Assembly: GCA_013203245.1 (NCBI GenBank)
Contig: JABMOR010000122.1
Location: forward strand, 1 to 14,656
Direction: 5' to 3'
DNA: 14,656 bases
DNA from: Candidatus Nitrosopumilus sp.
GTDB lineage: Archaea; Thermoproteota; Nitrososphaeria; Nitrososphaerales; Nitrosopumilaceae
Shown: one piece after another, positions 1 through 7,541 of the stretch
Position numbering within the stretch: position 1 is the stretch's first letter
Layout of the letters: every line of letters begins with the position of its first letter
The notes under the pieces: generated by a model
What the model was told of the DNA's origin: nothing
The model's database searches: none
What the model saw: only the letters and a program-made list of their open reading frames with translations
Translations under genes and position numbers: made by a program

Positions 1-422
1 AATTTTGCAATTCTAAATGCAAACAATACAGTTAATAATACCATAGCAAATAACCAGATTCCAATTCCTAAGTGAATTGCAACTAATACTGCATGAAGTT
101 TTGTATCAATTACCAAAGCACCTAATGTAATTTGTGTAATTACCAATACAGTTGCAAGCGAACTAGTTATTTTGATTTTCAAGTCAGAATTCTTATTAAT
201 TAGACTTGCAACCATAGTTGCAATTACTAGCACGCCGGTAGTTGCCGCAACTGTTCTGTGAGTCCATTCAAGAAAATATTCTTCAGAAGGCATTATTCCA
301 TTAGGACACAAAGGCCATTCAGGGCAAGTCAATCCAAGTCCTGCAGCTGAAATATATCCACCAATAAACATTAGCGAATACAGAACTATCATTGTTGCTA
401 ATGCGAGGTATTGAATAGCCAA
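1..422 (-). CDS. ctaA: Heme A synthase (CtaA/COX15), 3' end beyond window
   Basis: This integral membrane protein converts heme O to heme A for the cytochrome oxidase encoded just upstream. The 140 visible residues hold the paired cysteines of the family (C-P-E-W-P-L-C, Cys33 and Cys39), the E-W-T-H-R motif (Glu52, His55) and a later His pair (His110, His117) in a transmembrane helix. At least three hydrophobic segments are visible. The C-terminal part lies outside the window. The reading frame opens directly after the TAG of the cupredoxin gene, in the same frame, and has no ATG or GTG nearby. The first usual start is the TTG at 420-422; an ATT sits at 432-434. I chose the TTG, so the start is less certain than the identity. 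It is the last visible gene of the oxidase operon. Confidence 0.88.
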   Translation of the reverse strand, partial: MAIQYLALATMIVLYSLMFIGGYISAAGLGLTCPEWPLCPNGIMPSEEYFLEWTHRTVAATTGVLVIATMVASLINKNSDLKIKITSSLATVLVITQITLGALVIDTKLHAVLVAIHLGIGIWLFAMVLLTVLFAFRIAK

Positions 423-434
423 GATTTTTCGAAT

Positions 435-1400
435 CTAATTTACTGTAATGTTACCAGTCATCCAAGGATGAACCATGCAATAGTAAGAATATTCGCCAGA
501 CTCATCAAGAGTTACAGAAAATGTTCCTCCTGCCATAAACAAGCCACTATCAAAATTTCCGTCTGAACCATCTGCTGGGGTTCCACTTGTTACAGTATGA
601 GCTGCAGAGTCATCATTTGACCAAGTAATCTCTTCACCTGCTGAAACTGAGACATTAAATGGAATATAGCAAGAGTTTGTTTCATCACATCCAGGCACAC
701 CAGATCCTTCTGGAAGTGAAATTACACCATTAAATTCAACTGGTTCAGGTACTGCAACAACTGGTTCAGGTACTGCAACAACTGGTTCAGGTACTGCAAC
801 AACTGGTTCAGGTACTGCAACAACTGGTTCAGGTGCTGCAACATCACCTACAATGATTTTACCAACCATTCCTTGGTCTCTATGACCTGGAACAGTACAA
901 ATGTAATAATAAATTCCTTCTTCACCTGCAACAAATTCTGAAGTTCCACTTTCACCTGGTTTTAATGGATTTGATGCTAGTGCAACTTCACTACCAGTAA
1001 TAATTCCCCCAAAGCCTTCATCGTCAGAAGTTACACCAAATGCATGGAATGATCTTCCATTATTAACTACATCAAAGACAACTTTGTCTCCAACATTCAT
1101 GTTAACTGTTGGATTATTGTCAGGTTCTCCAGGTAATGCATTAAACGCCAAAGTCCTAAAGTCTGATGATTCAATAAATGAAAGAGATGACATTATAGTT
1201 GCACCAGTATGTGCTGCTGGGCCTGCTGTACCTGAATCACCTGCCATCATTGCTACAACTGGTGGTGGTTGTGAAATCCAATAATCCCACATACCAAAAA
1301 ATATTACTCCACCAACAAGGCAGATACTTAGCATAATTATCATCATTTTTCCAACTCTAGATGAGGTTGTTCTGTAAACTTGGGAATTATCGTGACTCAT
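435..1400 (-). CDS. Membrane-anchored double blue-copper (cupredoxin) protein
   Basis: This is a probable electron carrier to the terminal oxidase; ammonia-oxidising archaea use plastocyanin-like copper proteins instead of cytochrome c. Residues 19-38 form an N-terminal membrane anchor or uncleaved signal. Domain 1 (about 70-186) carries type 1 copper ligands His119, Cys168, His173 and Met178 with C-x4-H-x4-M spacing, as in rusticyanin and auracyanin. Domain 2 (about 223-321) carries His268, Cys308, His311 and Met314 with C-x2-H-x2-M spacing, as in amicyanin. A Pro/Glu/Val linker of five heptads (VPEPVVA) joins them and is encoded by 21-bp tandem repeats. The start at 1400 has a Shine-Dalgarno sequence 9 nt upstream that overlaps the coxA stop. 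The gene lies between coxA and ctaA, which supports an oxidase donor role. Which domain receives and which donates electrons cannot be told from sequence. Confidence 0.9.
   Translation of the reverse strand: MSHDNSQVYRTTSSRVGKMMIIMLSICLVGGVIFFGMWDYWISQPPPVVAMMAGDSGTAGPAAHTGATIMSSLSFIESSDFRTLAFNALPGEPDNNPTVNMNVGDKVVFDVVNNGRSFHAFGVTSDDEGFGGIITGSEVALASNPLKPGESGTSEFVAGEEGIYYYICTVPGHRDQGMVGKIIVGDVAAPEPVVAVPEPVVAVPEPVVAVPEPVVAVPEPVEFNGVISLPEGSGVPGCDETNSCYIPFNVSVSAGEEITWSNDDSAAHTVTSGTPADGSDGNFDSGLFMAGGTFSVTLDESGEYSYYCMVHPWMTGNITVN
739..843. repeat. Five-copy 21-bp in-frame tandem repeat
   Basis: Five consecutive 21-bp units start at 739, 760, 781, 802 and 823. On the plus strand the unit is ACTGGTTCAGGTACTGCAAC plus A, and the copies are nearly identical; the last has GCTG for ACTG. 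It encodes the Val-Pro-Glu-Pro-Val-Val-Ala linker between the two copper domains. Near-identity at the base level suggests recent expansion by slippage or unequal exchange. Confidence 0.95.
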
Positions 1401-1412
1401 TTCATATATCTC

Positions 1413-2942
<1,530 letters not shown>

Positions 2943-2950
2943 TAGATAAT

Positions 2951-2956
2951 CTCCTC
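2951..2956 (-). promoter_or_regulatory. Shine-Dalgarno of coxA
   Basis: On the minus strand GAGGAG lies 8 nt upstream of the coxA ATG, within the 49-bp gap after the subunit II gene. Internal operon genes here have Shine-Dalgarno sites, whereas promoter-proximal genes in the window mostly look leaderless. Confidence 0.75.
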
Positions 2957-2991
2957 ATTGAAAACAATTGAAAGTTGTGATAAAAGCGTTG

Positions 2992-3423
2992 TCAAGATGA
3001 TGGCGCCTCCACATATAATGTTCCACGCATGTTATAGTGAATCAATCCACAATATTCTCTGCATTGAATATCATGTTGACCAACTTCTGTTGGTGCAAAC
3101 CATACAGTGTTTACTCTACCAGGAATTGCATCCATCAAAACAACATAATCATGAATGTTAAAAGAATGATTAACATCTTTTGATACTATCTCAAATTTGT
3201 AAGCCTTGCCAACTTCAACATGTAGTTCACCAATTTCTTTTGTGCCATCTTCATGTTCAAAAGTCCAGAACCATTGTTGACCAGTTACTACAATTGTTTC
3301 AGCGCCTTCTGGTACATGTTCAACAAGTCTTTCTGCTTCCCATGCTTCAGCACCTACCCAAACCATTAGAGCTACCACAACACCGATGTAAATCCATTCA
3401 GGCCAGTTAGAATGTCCTGACAT
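2992..3423 (-). CDS. coxB: Cytochrome c oxidase subunit II, CuA-domain piece
   Basis: This protein carries the binuclear CuA centre that accepts electrons from the cupredoxin and passes them to heme a in CoxA. It has 143 residues: one membrane helix (about 10-28), then the extracytoplasmic CuA cupredoxin fold. The full CuA set is visible: His86, Cys121, Glu123, Cys125, His129 and Met132, in the order C-x-E-x-C-x3-H-x2-M. The aromatic patch Q-W-F-W (50-53) matches the electron-entry region of subunit II. Only one helix is present, whereas classical subunit II has two. The missing first helix seems to be in the small gene just upstream. Its ATG overlaps a second in-frame stop of that gene (TAATAATG), which implies translational coupling. 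The family assignment is firm. Confidence 0.95.
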   Translation of the reverse strand: MSGHSNWPEWIYIGVVVALMVWVGAEAWEAERLVEHVPEGAETIVVTGQQWFWTFEHEDGTKEIGELHVEVGKAYKFEIVSKDVNHSFNIHDYVVLMDAIPGRVNTVWFAPTEVGQHDIQCREYCGLIHYNMRGTLYVEAPSS

Positions 3424-3425
3424 TA

Positions 3426-3686
3426 TTACCAGTCAGTTCCCTCATATGGAGTTGGTTTTGCTTGTGGATGAGATTCTCTGAATCTCCAGCATTGCCAAAT
3501 CATTGTTCCAGATACTACTGCACCAACAGTAAACGCTACTGTCATTAATCTATAAAATAAATTCCAAATAATCACTCTACGATCAAGATATTCTCCAGGT
3601 TCATCACCTGCAGCAAATGCCAAGTCTACAGCTGGAATTATCATCAAAACTGCCAATACTAAGAATAACCCAACTAATTTCTCCAT
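3426..3686 (-). CDS. Small oxidase subunit, probable detached first helix of subunit II
   Basis: This protein of 86 residues is the first gene of the oxidase operon. It has a signal-peptide-like N terminus (1-26, ending A-F-A-A), a short polar segment, a membrane helix at about 38-64, then a basic stretch W-R-F-R-E followed by a Pro-rich tail ending Y-E-G-T-D-W. In classical subunit II the first helix ends in just this way (R-F-R, then Pro-rich, then G-T/N) before helix II begins. The next gene starts with helix II and the CuA domain. I infer that the two genes together equal one subunit II. It could instead be an unrelated small accessory subunit. Two stops (TAATAA) close it 2 nt before the next ATG. 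Confidence 0.8.
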   Translation of the reverse strand: MEKLVGLFLVLAVLMIIPAVDLAFAAGDEPGEYLDRRVIIWNLFYRLMTVAFTVGAVVSGTMIWQCWRFRESHPQAKPTPYEGTDW

Positions 3687-3714
3687 AGCAATTGAATGAC
3701 GTGACCTATAATTT

Positions 3715-3723
3715 CTATTTAAG
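3715..3723 (-). promoter_or_regulatory. TATA box of the oxidase operon
   Basis: The minus strand reads CTTAAATAG, preceded by an A/C-rich stretch that could serve as a BRE. A transcript starting about 25 bp downstream would begin near 3694, leaving a leader of under 10 nt before the ATG at 3686. It lies in the 55-bp gap after the histidine phosphatase gene. Confidence 0.6.
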
Positions 3724-3741
3724 GGTTTTCAAGATTACTAG

Positions 3742-4365
3742 CTACCAATTCTGATCGAATCGAGATGGATGCATTACATTAAGTCCGGAAAGTGAGAATT
3801 TTTGTTCTTTTTCTCTAAAGATGTTAAGGGATGCATTTGCAATGATTAACTCAAAGAGATTGGTAGGAGATAAATCCACTATTGTTGAAAGCATAGCTTT
3901 GATTGGATCCATATGGGTTACAAGAACCACATTTTCATCAGGATGCTTTTCAGTGACATGATTTACAATTCCTAAAACTCTTTTTTTGACTTGATCAAAA
4001 GTTTCTACTCCATTGTGAGCAATTTCTAGTTCACCATTATAGAATTTCATAAAGACATTACCATGACTGGTAAAAATTTCATCATATGGCATTCCAGTAA
4101 ATTTTCCCATATCTAATTCAATTAATCGCTCATCAATTGTAACATCAATTGAATTATGTTTACCAACAATTTCTGCAGTGTGTTTTGCTCTTTGAATAGG
4201 ACTAGAATAAATTGCTGAGACATTCATGTGCTCAAGTAATTCAGCAGTATGTTCTGCTTGCTTAATTCCAATTTCAGTTAATGGTACTCCTTCTGTTCGT
4301 CCAGCTAGAATTCTTTCAGTGTTATTTTTTGCCTGTCCATGTCTGAGGAAGATAATCTGTCCCAA
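3742..4365 (-). CDS. Histidine phosphatase (phosphoglycerate mutase-like)
   Basis: This is a cytosolic phosphotransfer enzyme of the branch-1 histidine phosphatase superfamily, 207 residues and close to the usual length. The N-terminal L-R-H-G motif supplies Arg8 and the phospho-acceptor His9. Arg59 (S-S-P-I-Q-R), Glu83 and His151 (V-T-H-M-D) complete the expected active site. The substrate cannot be assigned: cofactor-dependent phosphoglycerate mutase, alpha-ribazole phosphatase and sugar phosphatase all share these residues. The start is a TTG at 4363-4365. No other start lies between it and the catalytic motif at residue 8, so translation must begin here or earlier, and no Shine-Dalgarno is seen. 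It lies upstream of the oxidase operon on the same strand but has its own promoter, so a functional link is not implied. Confidence 0.88.
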   Translation of the reverse strand: MGQIIFLRHGQAKNNTERILAGRTEGVPLTEIGIKQAEHTAELLEHMNVSAIYSSPIQRAKHTAEIVGKHNSIDVTIDERLIELDMGKFTGMPYDEIFTSHGNVFMKFYNGELEIAHNGVETFDQVKKRVLGIVNHVTEKHPDENVVLVTHMDPIKAMLSTIVDLSPTNLFELIIANASLNIFREKEQKFSLSGLNVMHPSRFDQNW

Positions 4366-4387
4366 TTTGATCGATTTTCAAATAGAG

Positions 4388-4397
4388 ATAATAATAA
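4388..4397. promoter_or_regulatory. Shared AT box of two divergent genes
   Basis: The plus strand reads ATAATAATAA in the 50-bp gap between divergent genes. It lies about 24 bp from the ATG at 4416 and about 27 bp from the TTG at 4365, so both transcripts could be leaderless or nearly so. One symmetric AT-rich box, or two overlapping ones, would drive both directions. Confidence 0.5.
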
Positions 4398-4415
4398 GAT
4401 TGTCCGCCAGATATC

Positions 4416-5087
4416 ATGAAAATTGGAATTATTGGTGGAACCGGCGGAATGGGCAAAGGTTTTGCTCTAAGATGGTCCCAAAACAATGATGTTATTATTG
4501 GTTCAAGAGACGCTGCAAGAGCATCTGAATCAGCTGTAGAATATACTAATCTTGCAAAAGAAGCATTTGGAGAAATTAAAGGAACAATTACCGGAAACGA
4601 TAATGTTTCAGTTGCAAAAGAAAGCGATGTTTTGATTTTATCAATCCCATATGAGAATATTGATTCTGTATGTTCTGGAATATTATCAGAAATCAAAGAC
4701 AGTTGTGTTGTTGTATCTCCAATTGTTCCAATGACAAAAACAGATGTAGGATTTGAGTGCATTTCAATCAAAGAAAACAAACCGTTTTCATACAAACTTG
4801 TTTTAAATCATATGAAAGATAAATTAAAACTTGTTTCAGCATTTCATGTGATTTCTGAGAAAAAACTAGTCAATCCCACACTAGAATTAGATTATGACAT
4901 CTTTGTTTGTGGAGATGATAATGATTCAGTGCAAGTAGTAAATGGTTTGATTGGTGAAATTAAAGGATTAAGAGCAATTTACTTGGGACCAATTGAATTG
5001 TCATATCTTGCAGAAATGTCTACTCCATTGTTGCTAAATGCAATGATTAGAAACAAGATAAAGAATCCAGGTATCAAGATTATCTAA
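4416..5087 (+). CDS. npdG: NADPH-dependent F420 reductase
   Basis: This enzyme transfers hydride between NADP(H) and coenzyme F420 in the cytosol. It has 223 residues, the usual length. The N terminus carries the Rossmann nucleotide-binding motif G-G-T-G-G-M-G-K-G (7-15), followed by S-R-D (30-32), placed to bind the NADP 2'-phosphate. The C-terminal half matches the family, including S-A-F-H-V (about 142) and the L-G-P-I-E-L-S-Y-L-A-E segment near residue 196. It leads a three-gene plus-strand cluster with a small membrane protein (17-bp gap) and a split-barrel flavin/F420 protein. That supports a role in supplying reduced F420 to nearby enzymes. The gene is probably leaderless from the AT box at 4388. 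Confidence 0.9.
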   Translation: MKIGIIGGTGGMGKGFALRWSQNNDVIIGSRDAARASESAVEYTNLAKEAFGEIKGTITGNDNVSVAKESDVLILSIPYENIDSVCSGILSEIKDSCVVVSPIVPMTKTDVGFECISIKENKPFSYKLVLNHMKDKLKLVSAFHVISEKKLVNPTLELDYDIFVCGDDNDSVQVVNGLIGEIKGLRAIYLGPIELSYLAEMSTPLLLNAMIRNKIKNPGIKII

Positions 5088-5104
5088 TCTCATTTTCATT
5101 AATC

Positions 5105-5338
5105 ATGAGTCACGAGTATTATAGACGGGGCAGAAACTGGTTTACTGCAATCGGTGTACTTTTTTGTGTGATGGGAGGAATAGTTCTCATTCAGCAGTTA
5201 TTGATATGGGGAATAGAATTTGTTGAAGAGTTTTTGTTGAATGGCGAATTTACAAATGAAAAAGTATCTGCTGCAATGTTAGGCTTTGGGATTTTTATGA
5301 TAGCGTTAGGATTTAGAAAACATGAACAAAAGAGATGA
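5105..5338 (+). CDS. Small two-helix membrane protein
   Basis: I do not recognise this protein of 77 residues. It has a basic, Tyr/Arg-rich N terminus (H-E-Y-Y-R-R-G-R), two hydrophobic helices (about 14-34 and 55-70) joined by an acidic loop (V-E-E-F), and a short basic C terminus. The positive ends suggest both termini are cytoplasmic. It lies 17 bp after npdG, and its end overlaps the next gene by 17 bp, so it is almost certainly translated within the same operon. A membrane tether for the flanking redox proteins is possible but unsupported by any motif. Confidence 0.7.
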   Translation: MSHEYYRRGRNWFTAIGVLFCVMGGIVLIQQLLIWGIEFVEEFLLNGEFTNEKVSAAMLGFGIFMIALGFRKHEQKR

Positions 5339-5723
5339 ATTTCTAAAAGAACAGAAGATATTACGATTAGCAACAATTGGTAAAAATAAAACTCCCCATA
5401 TTGCGCCTGTTTGGTACAGGTATAGTGGAAAAAAATTCTACATTGGAACAAACACTAAAACGCAAAAGGCAAAAAATGTAATGAAAAATAATAAAGTATC
5501 ATGCTGTGTAGATGTTGGAATTAATGCGCCAAATATTTACGGCGTACTAGTGCAAGGAAATTCCAATCTCATCTTAGAGAATTCCAAAGTTAAAACAATT
5601 GCAAAGAAAATTCTTTTACGATATTTCAAAACACTAGAGAATAAATCAGCAAAAGAACTGTTAGATGATACTGATTGTATTATTGAGATAATTCCTGAGA
5701 AATTTACAGTTTGGAATTACTGA
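5322..5723 (+). CDS. PNPOx-like split-barrel FMN/F420-binding protein
   Basis: This belongs to the pyridoxamine 5'-phosphate oxidase-like fold (flavin/deazaflavin oxidoreductases), 133 residues, the usual size of short members. The pattern L-R-L-A-T-I-G-K-N-K-T-P-H-I-A-P-V-W-Y (14-32), then F-Y-I-G-T (39-43), K-A-K-N-V (49-53) and a G-V-L-V-Q-G strand (74-79), is the family core that binds the cofactor phosphate and ring. Whether the cofactor is FMN or F420 cannot be read off. Co-location with npdG favours F420. The substrate is unknown. It starts inside the upstream membrane protein gene, and its end overlaps the convergent aminotransferase gene by 20 bp. Confidence 0.82.
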   Translation: MNKRDEFLKEQKILRLATIGKNKTPHIAPVWYRYSGKKFYIGTNTKTQKAKNVMKNNKVSCCVDVGINAPNIYGVLVQGNSNLILENSKVKTIAKKILLRYFKTLENKSAKELLDDTDCIIEIIPEKFTVWNY

Positions 5724-6888
5724 CAAACTCTTCAATTTTGTTCATTGCTGAATCCAATACTTGTAAACTTGGCAGATACACCAATCTGAAATGTCCGCTT
5801 CCATATTGCTCACCAAATCCAGAGCCGTGAACTGTTAGTACACCTTTTTGTTCTAACAGTTTTGTTACAAATTCTTTATCTGTGCCAAATCTATTGTCTT
5901 CAATTTTTGGAAATGCGTAAAATGCACCCTTTGGATTTGGACATGACAATCCAGGCATTTCATTTAACCGTTTAACTACCAAGTCCCTGTGTTTTTTAAT
6001 TTCTGAAACAAATTTACCAATGTAATCTTGCGGTCCACGGAGGGATTCCAAAGCTGCATATTGTACAGGAAGACTAGTTGCAATTCTAACTCTTGCTAGT
6101 TTTGGTAAATGTTCACGCAACTCTTTGAGTTGTGGTGATTGATTAAATGCAATGTATCCAATTCTCCAGCCAGACATTAGATGGACTTTGGAGAATCCGT
6201 TTAGAACAATTACAGGTGAATCACCAGTTACTTTTCCAATTCCAACGAATTTATCATCAAATACTATTTGATCATAAATCTCATCACAAATAATGTAGAG
6301 ATTATGTTGATTTGCAAGATCTACTAGTTCTTTGAGTGCCTTTTCATTAAACACGACACCGGTAGGATTGTTTGGACTAATTAAACAGATAGCGATAGTC
6401 TTTGGTGTGATTTTGGATTTTATATCATCAATGTTCGGTGTAGAATTATTCAGGTCTACTGCAAACTCTATAGGAACTCCTCCGTGTAATCGGACATACG
6501 AGGCATATGGAGGATAGTATGGACCTGGGAGTAGTACCTCGTCACCTTCTTCTACTATTGAGGAGATAACCATGTCAAGGCCTTCAGAAACACCGTTTGT
6601 AATTAGAATATCATCAGCATCTATTGAAAGTCCTTTGGCATTTTCTTTTTTAGCAATCTCTTGCCTTAATTCTAAGAGACCTTCAGATGAGGAATAGAAA
6701 TTATCACCTCTGTTAATTGCATCAATCAAAGCTTGTTTTACATTATCAGGCGGTTGAAAGCCAAACTGGACAGGATCTCCAATGTTTAGATAATCAACTT
6801 GCATTCCTGTTTGTTCGACTTTTCTAGCAGCAAGAACAATATCTCTAATTGCATATTCAACTCCAATCACTTTTTTTGAGACTTTCAA
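5704..6888 (-). CDS. Class I/II PLP aminotransferase (alanine/aspartate type)
   Basis: This cytosolic PLP-dependent aminotransferase, fold type I, has 394 residues from the chosen start. Key elements in order (numbering from that start) are the Y-L-N-I-G-D-P motif (33-39), the G-P-Y-Y-P-P-Y segment, S-P-N-N-P-T-G (about 171-177), C-D-E-I-Y with Asp202 for the pyridine nitrogen, the Schiff-base Lys234 in N-G-F-S-K, S-G-W-R-I-G-Y with phosphate-binding Arg242, and a C-terminal F-R-L-V-Y-L-P whose Arg binds the substrate carboxylate. The pattern fits archaeal AlaT/AspC-like enzymes; amino-acid preference is uncertain. The frame stays open upstream to a GTG at 6945, but that start lies inside the tRNA gene. 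I therefore chose the TTG at 6888, beginning K-V-S-K-K-V; a GTG at 6870 is possible. Confidence 0.9.
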   Translation of the reverse strand: MKVSKKVIGVEYAIRDIVLAARKVEQTGMQVDYLNIGDPVQFGFQPPDNVKQALIDAINRGDNFYSSSEGLLELRQEIAKKENAKGLSIDADDILITNGVSEGLDMVISSIVEEGDEVLLPGPYYPPYASYVRLHGGVPIEFAVDLNNSTPNIDDIKSKITPKTIAICLISPNNPTGVVFNEKALKELVDLANQHNLYIICDEIYDQIVFDDKFVGIGKVTGDSPVIVLNGFSKVHLMSGWRIGYIAFNQSPQLKELREHLPKLARVRIATSLPVQYAALESLRGPQDYIGKFVSEIKKHRDLVVKRLNEMPGLSCPNPKGAFYAFPKIEDNRFGTDKEFVTKLLEQKGVLTVHGSGFGEQYGSGHFRLVYLPSLQVLDSAMNKIEEFVSNSKL

Positions 6889-6900
6889 AGTATCTAGACA

Positions 6901-6908
6901 GATATTTA
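6901..6908 (+). promoter_or_regulatory. Putative TATA box of the tRNA gene
   Basis: GATATTTA lies about 27 bp upstream of the tRNA 5' end at 6933, the usual archaeal distance. Read on the other strand, the same AT-rich patch (6901-6924) probably also holds the promoter of the divergent aminotransferase gene. Confidence 0.4.
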
Positions 6909-6932
6909 GACCCGTTAAAATCTTACTTGTTT

Positions 6933-7007
6933 GGACTCGTTGCACAGTCTGGATAGTGCGAGCGGCTTCGAACCGCTAGGTCGAGGGATCGAAGCCCTCC
7001 GAGCCCT
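6933..7007 (+). tRNA. tRNA-Arg (anticodon TCG), with acceptor mismatch
   Basis: A 75-nt cloverleaf can be folded by eye. The acceptor is GGACTCG with CGAGCCC; the D stem is GCAC/GTGC with G18G19 in the loop. The anticodon stem is AGCGG/CCGCT with loop CTTCGAA, giving anticodon TCG. The variable region is AGGTC, and the T stem is GAGGG/CCCTC with loop ATCGAAG. T8, A14, G15-C48, A21, T33, T55, C56, A58 and G53-C61 are all in place. No CCA is encoded. Two points are odd: pair 3-70 is A-C, and the discriminator base is T. The reverse strand would pair G-T at that position but lacks proper D and T loops, so the plus strand is right. There is no intron. Confidence 0.85.
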
Positions 7008-7049
7008 TTAGATTATTTTATTAAGTAAATAATTTCTCAGCATGATGAA

Positions 7050-7541
7050 ATGAAAATATCACCATTGAAAATTGGATTGATATTAGTAATTATAGGAATA
7101 ATATGGACAGTATTAATTTTTGATGAAACTGAAAAAAAATATGATTCAATTCTATTGAAACAATCAAATTCTTTTGAAGTAAAATCAGAATTTTTTGATT
7201 CAGGTATTGGATATTACGAATTATACATGCCTGAATTTTCAGGAGAGGAGGTTTTTGTTCAGATATTAGATACAAAAGAGAATGTAATTGAAGAACAAAT
7301 GATTCAGACAAAAATGTCAGTAGGATATTTTTATTTTAATGAAAACGGTGAGCATACAGTAAAGATTACAAATGTTGCAGATAATCCAGTCGATATACAA
7401 GTAGAATTTGGGAATACAAACTCTCAGAAAATGCTCCCGTCAGGAATAATGGTTGTTGTCGGTGCTTTAGTAATGATGATTGTATCATATATAAAAATAA
7501 AAAATTATAATATAGAGCAACCAGAAGAAAATATCTCATAG
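7050..7541 (+). CDS. Membrane protein with extracytoplasmic beta domain
   Basis: I do not recognise this protein of 163 residues. Helix 1 (7-24) and helix 2 (about 130-149) bracket a roughly 100-residue domain rich in Tyr, Phe, Glu and Val that looks all-beta (for example G-Y-Y-E-L-Y-M and V-G-Y-F-Y-F-N-E-N-G-E-H-T-V-K-I). This layout resembles emp24/GOLD-like or other lipid- or protein-facing beta sandwiches between two helices, but that is only a shape resemblance. The basic residues after helix 2 suggest a cytoplasmic tail. An AT-rich box (about 7015-7024) lies 25-30 bp before the ATG, so the transcript is probably leaderless. The 3' end overlaps the convergent membrane protein gene by 37 bp. 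Confidence 0.72.
   Translation: MKISPLKIGLILVIIGIIWTVLIFDETEKKYDSILLKQSNSFEVKSEFFDSGIGYYELYMPEFSGEEVFVQILDTKENVIEEQMIQTKMSVGYFYFNENGEHTVKITNVADNPVDIQVEFGNTNSQKMLPSGIMVVVGALVMMIVSYIKIKNYNIEQPEENIS

Noticed and set aside
739..843. CRISPR-like array
   Set aside because: The units are contiguous with no spacers and encode an in-frame Pro/Glu/Val linker inside a copper protein.
6889..6945. Upstream extension of the aminotransferase to a GTG at 6945
   Set aside because: It would overlap the tRNA-Arg gene and adds 19 residues before the conserved family start. The TTG at 6888 (or GTG at 6870) fits better.
6933..7007. A tRNA on the minus strand with full acceptor pairing through a G-T wobble
   Set aside because: On that strand the would-be D loop lacks GG and the would-be T loop lacks T-T-C-x-A. 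The plus strand has all tertiary-contact bases.
7042..7048. C-box-like ATGATGA suggesting a C/D box guide RNA
   Set aside because: No CTGA D box lies at a suitable distance downstream. The sequence is just ahead of, and continues into, a coding start.
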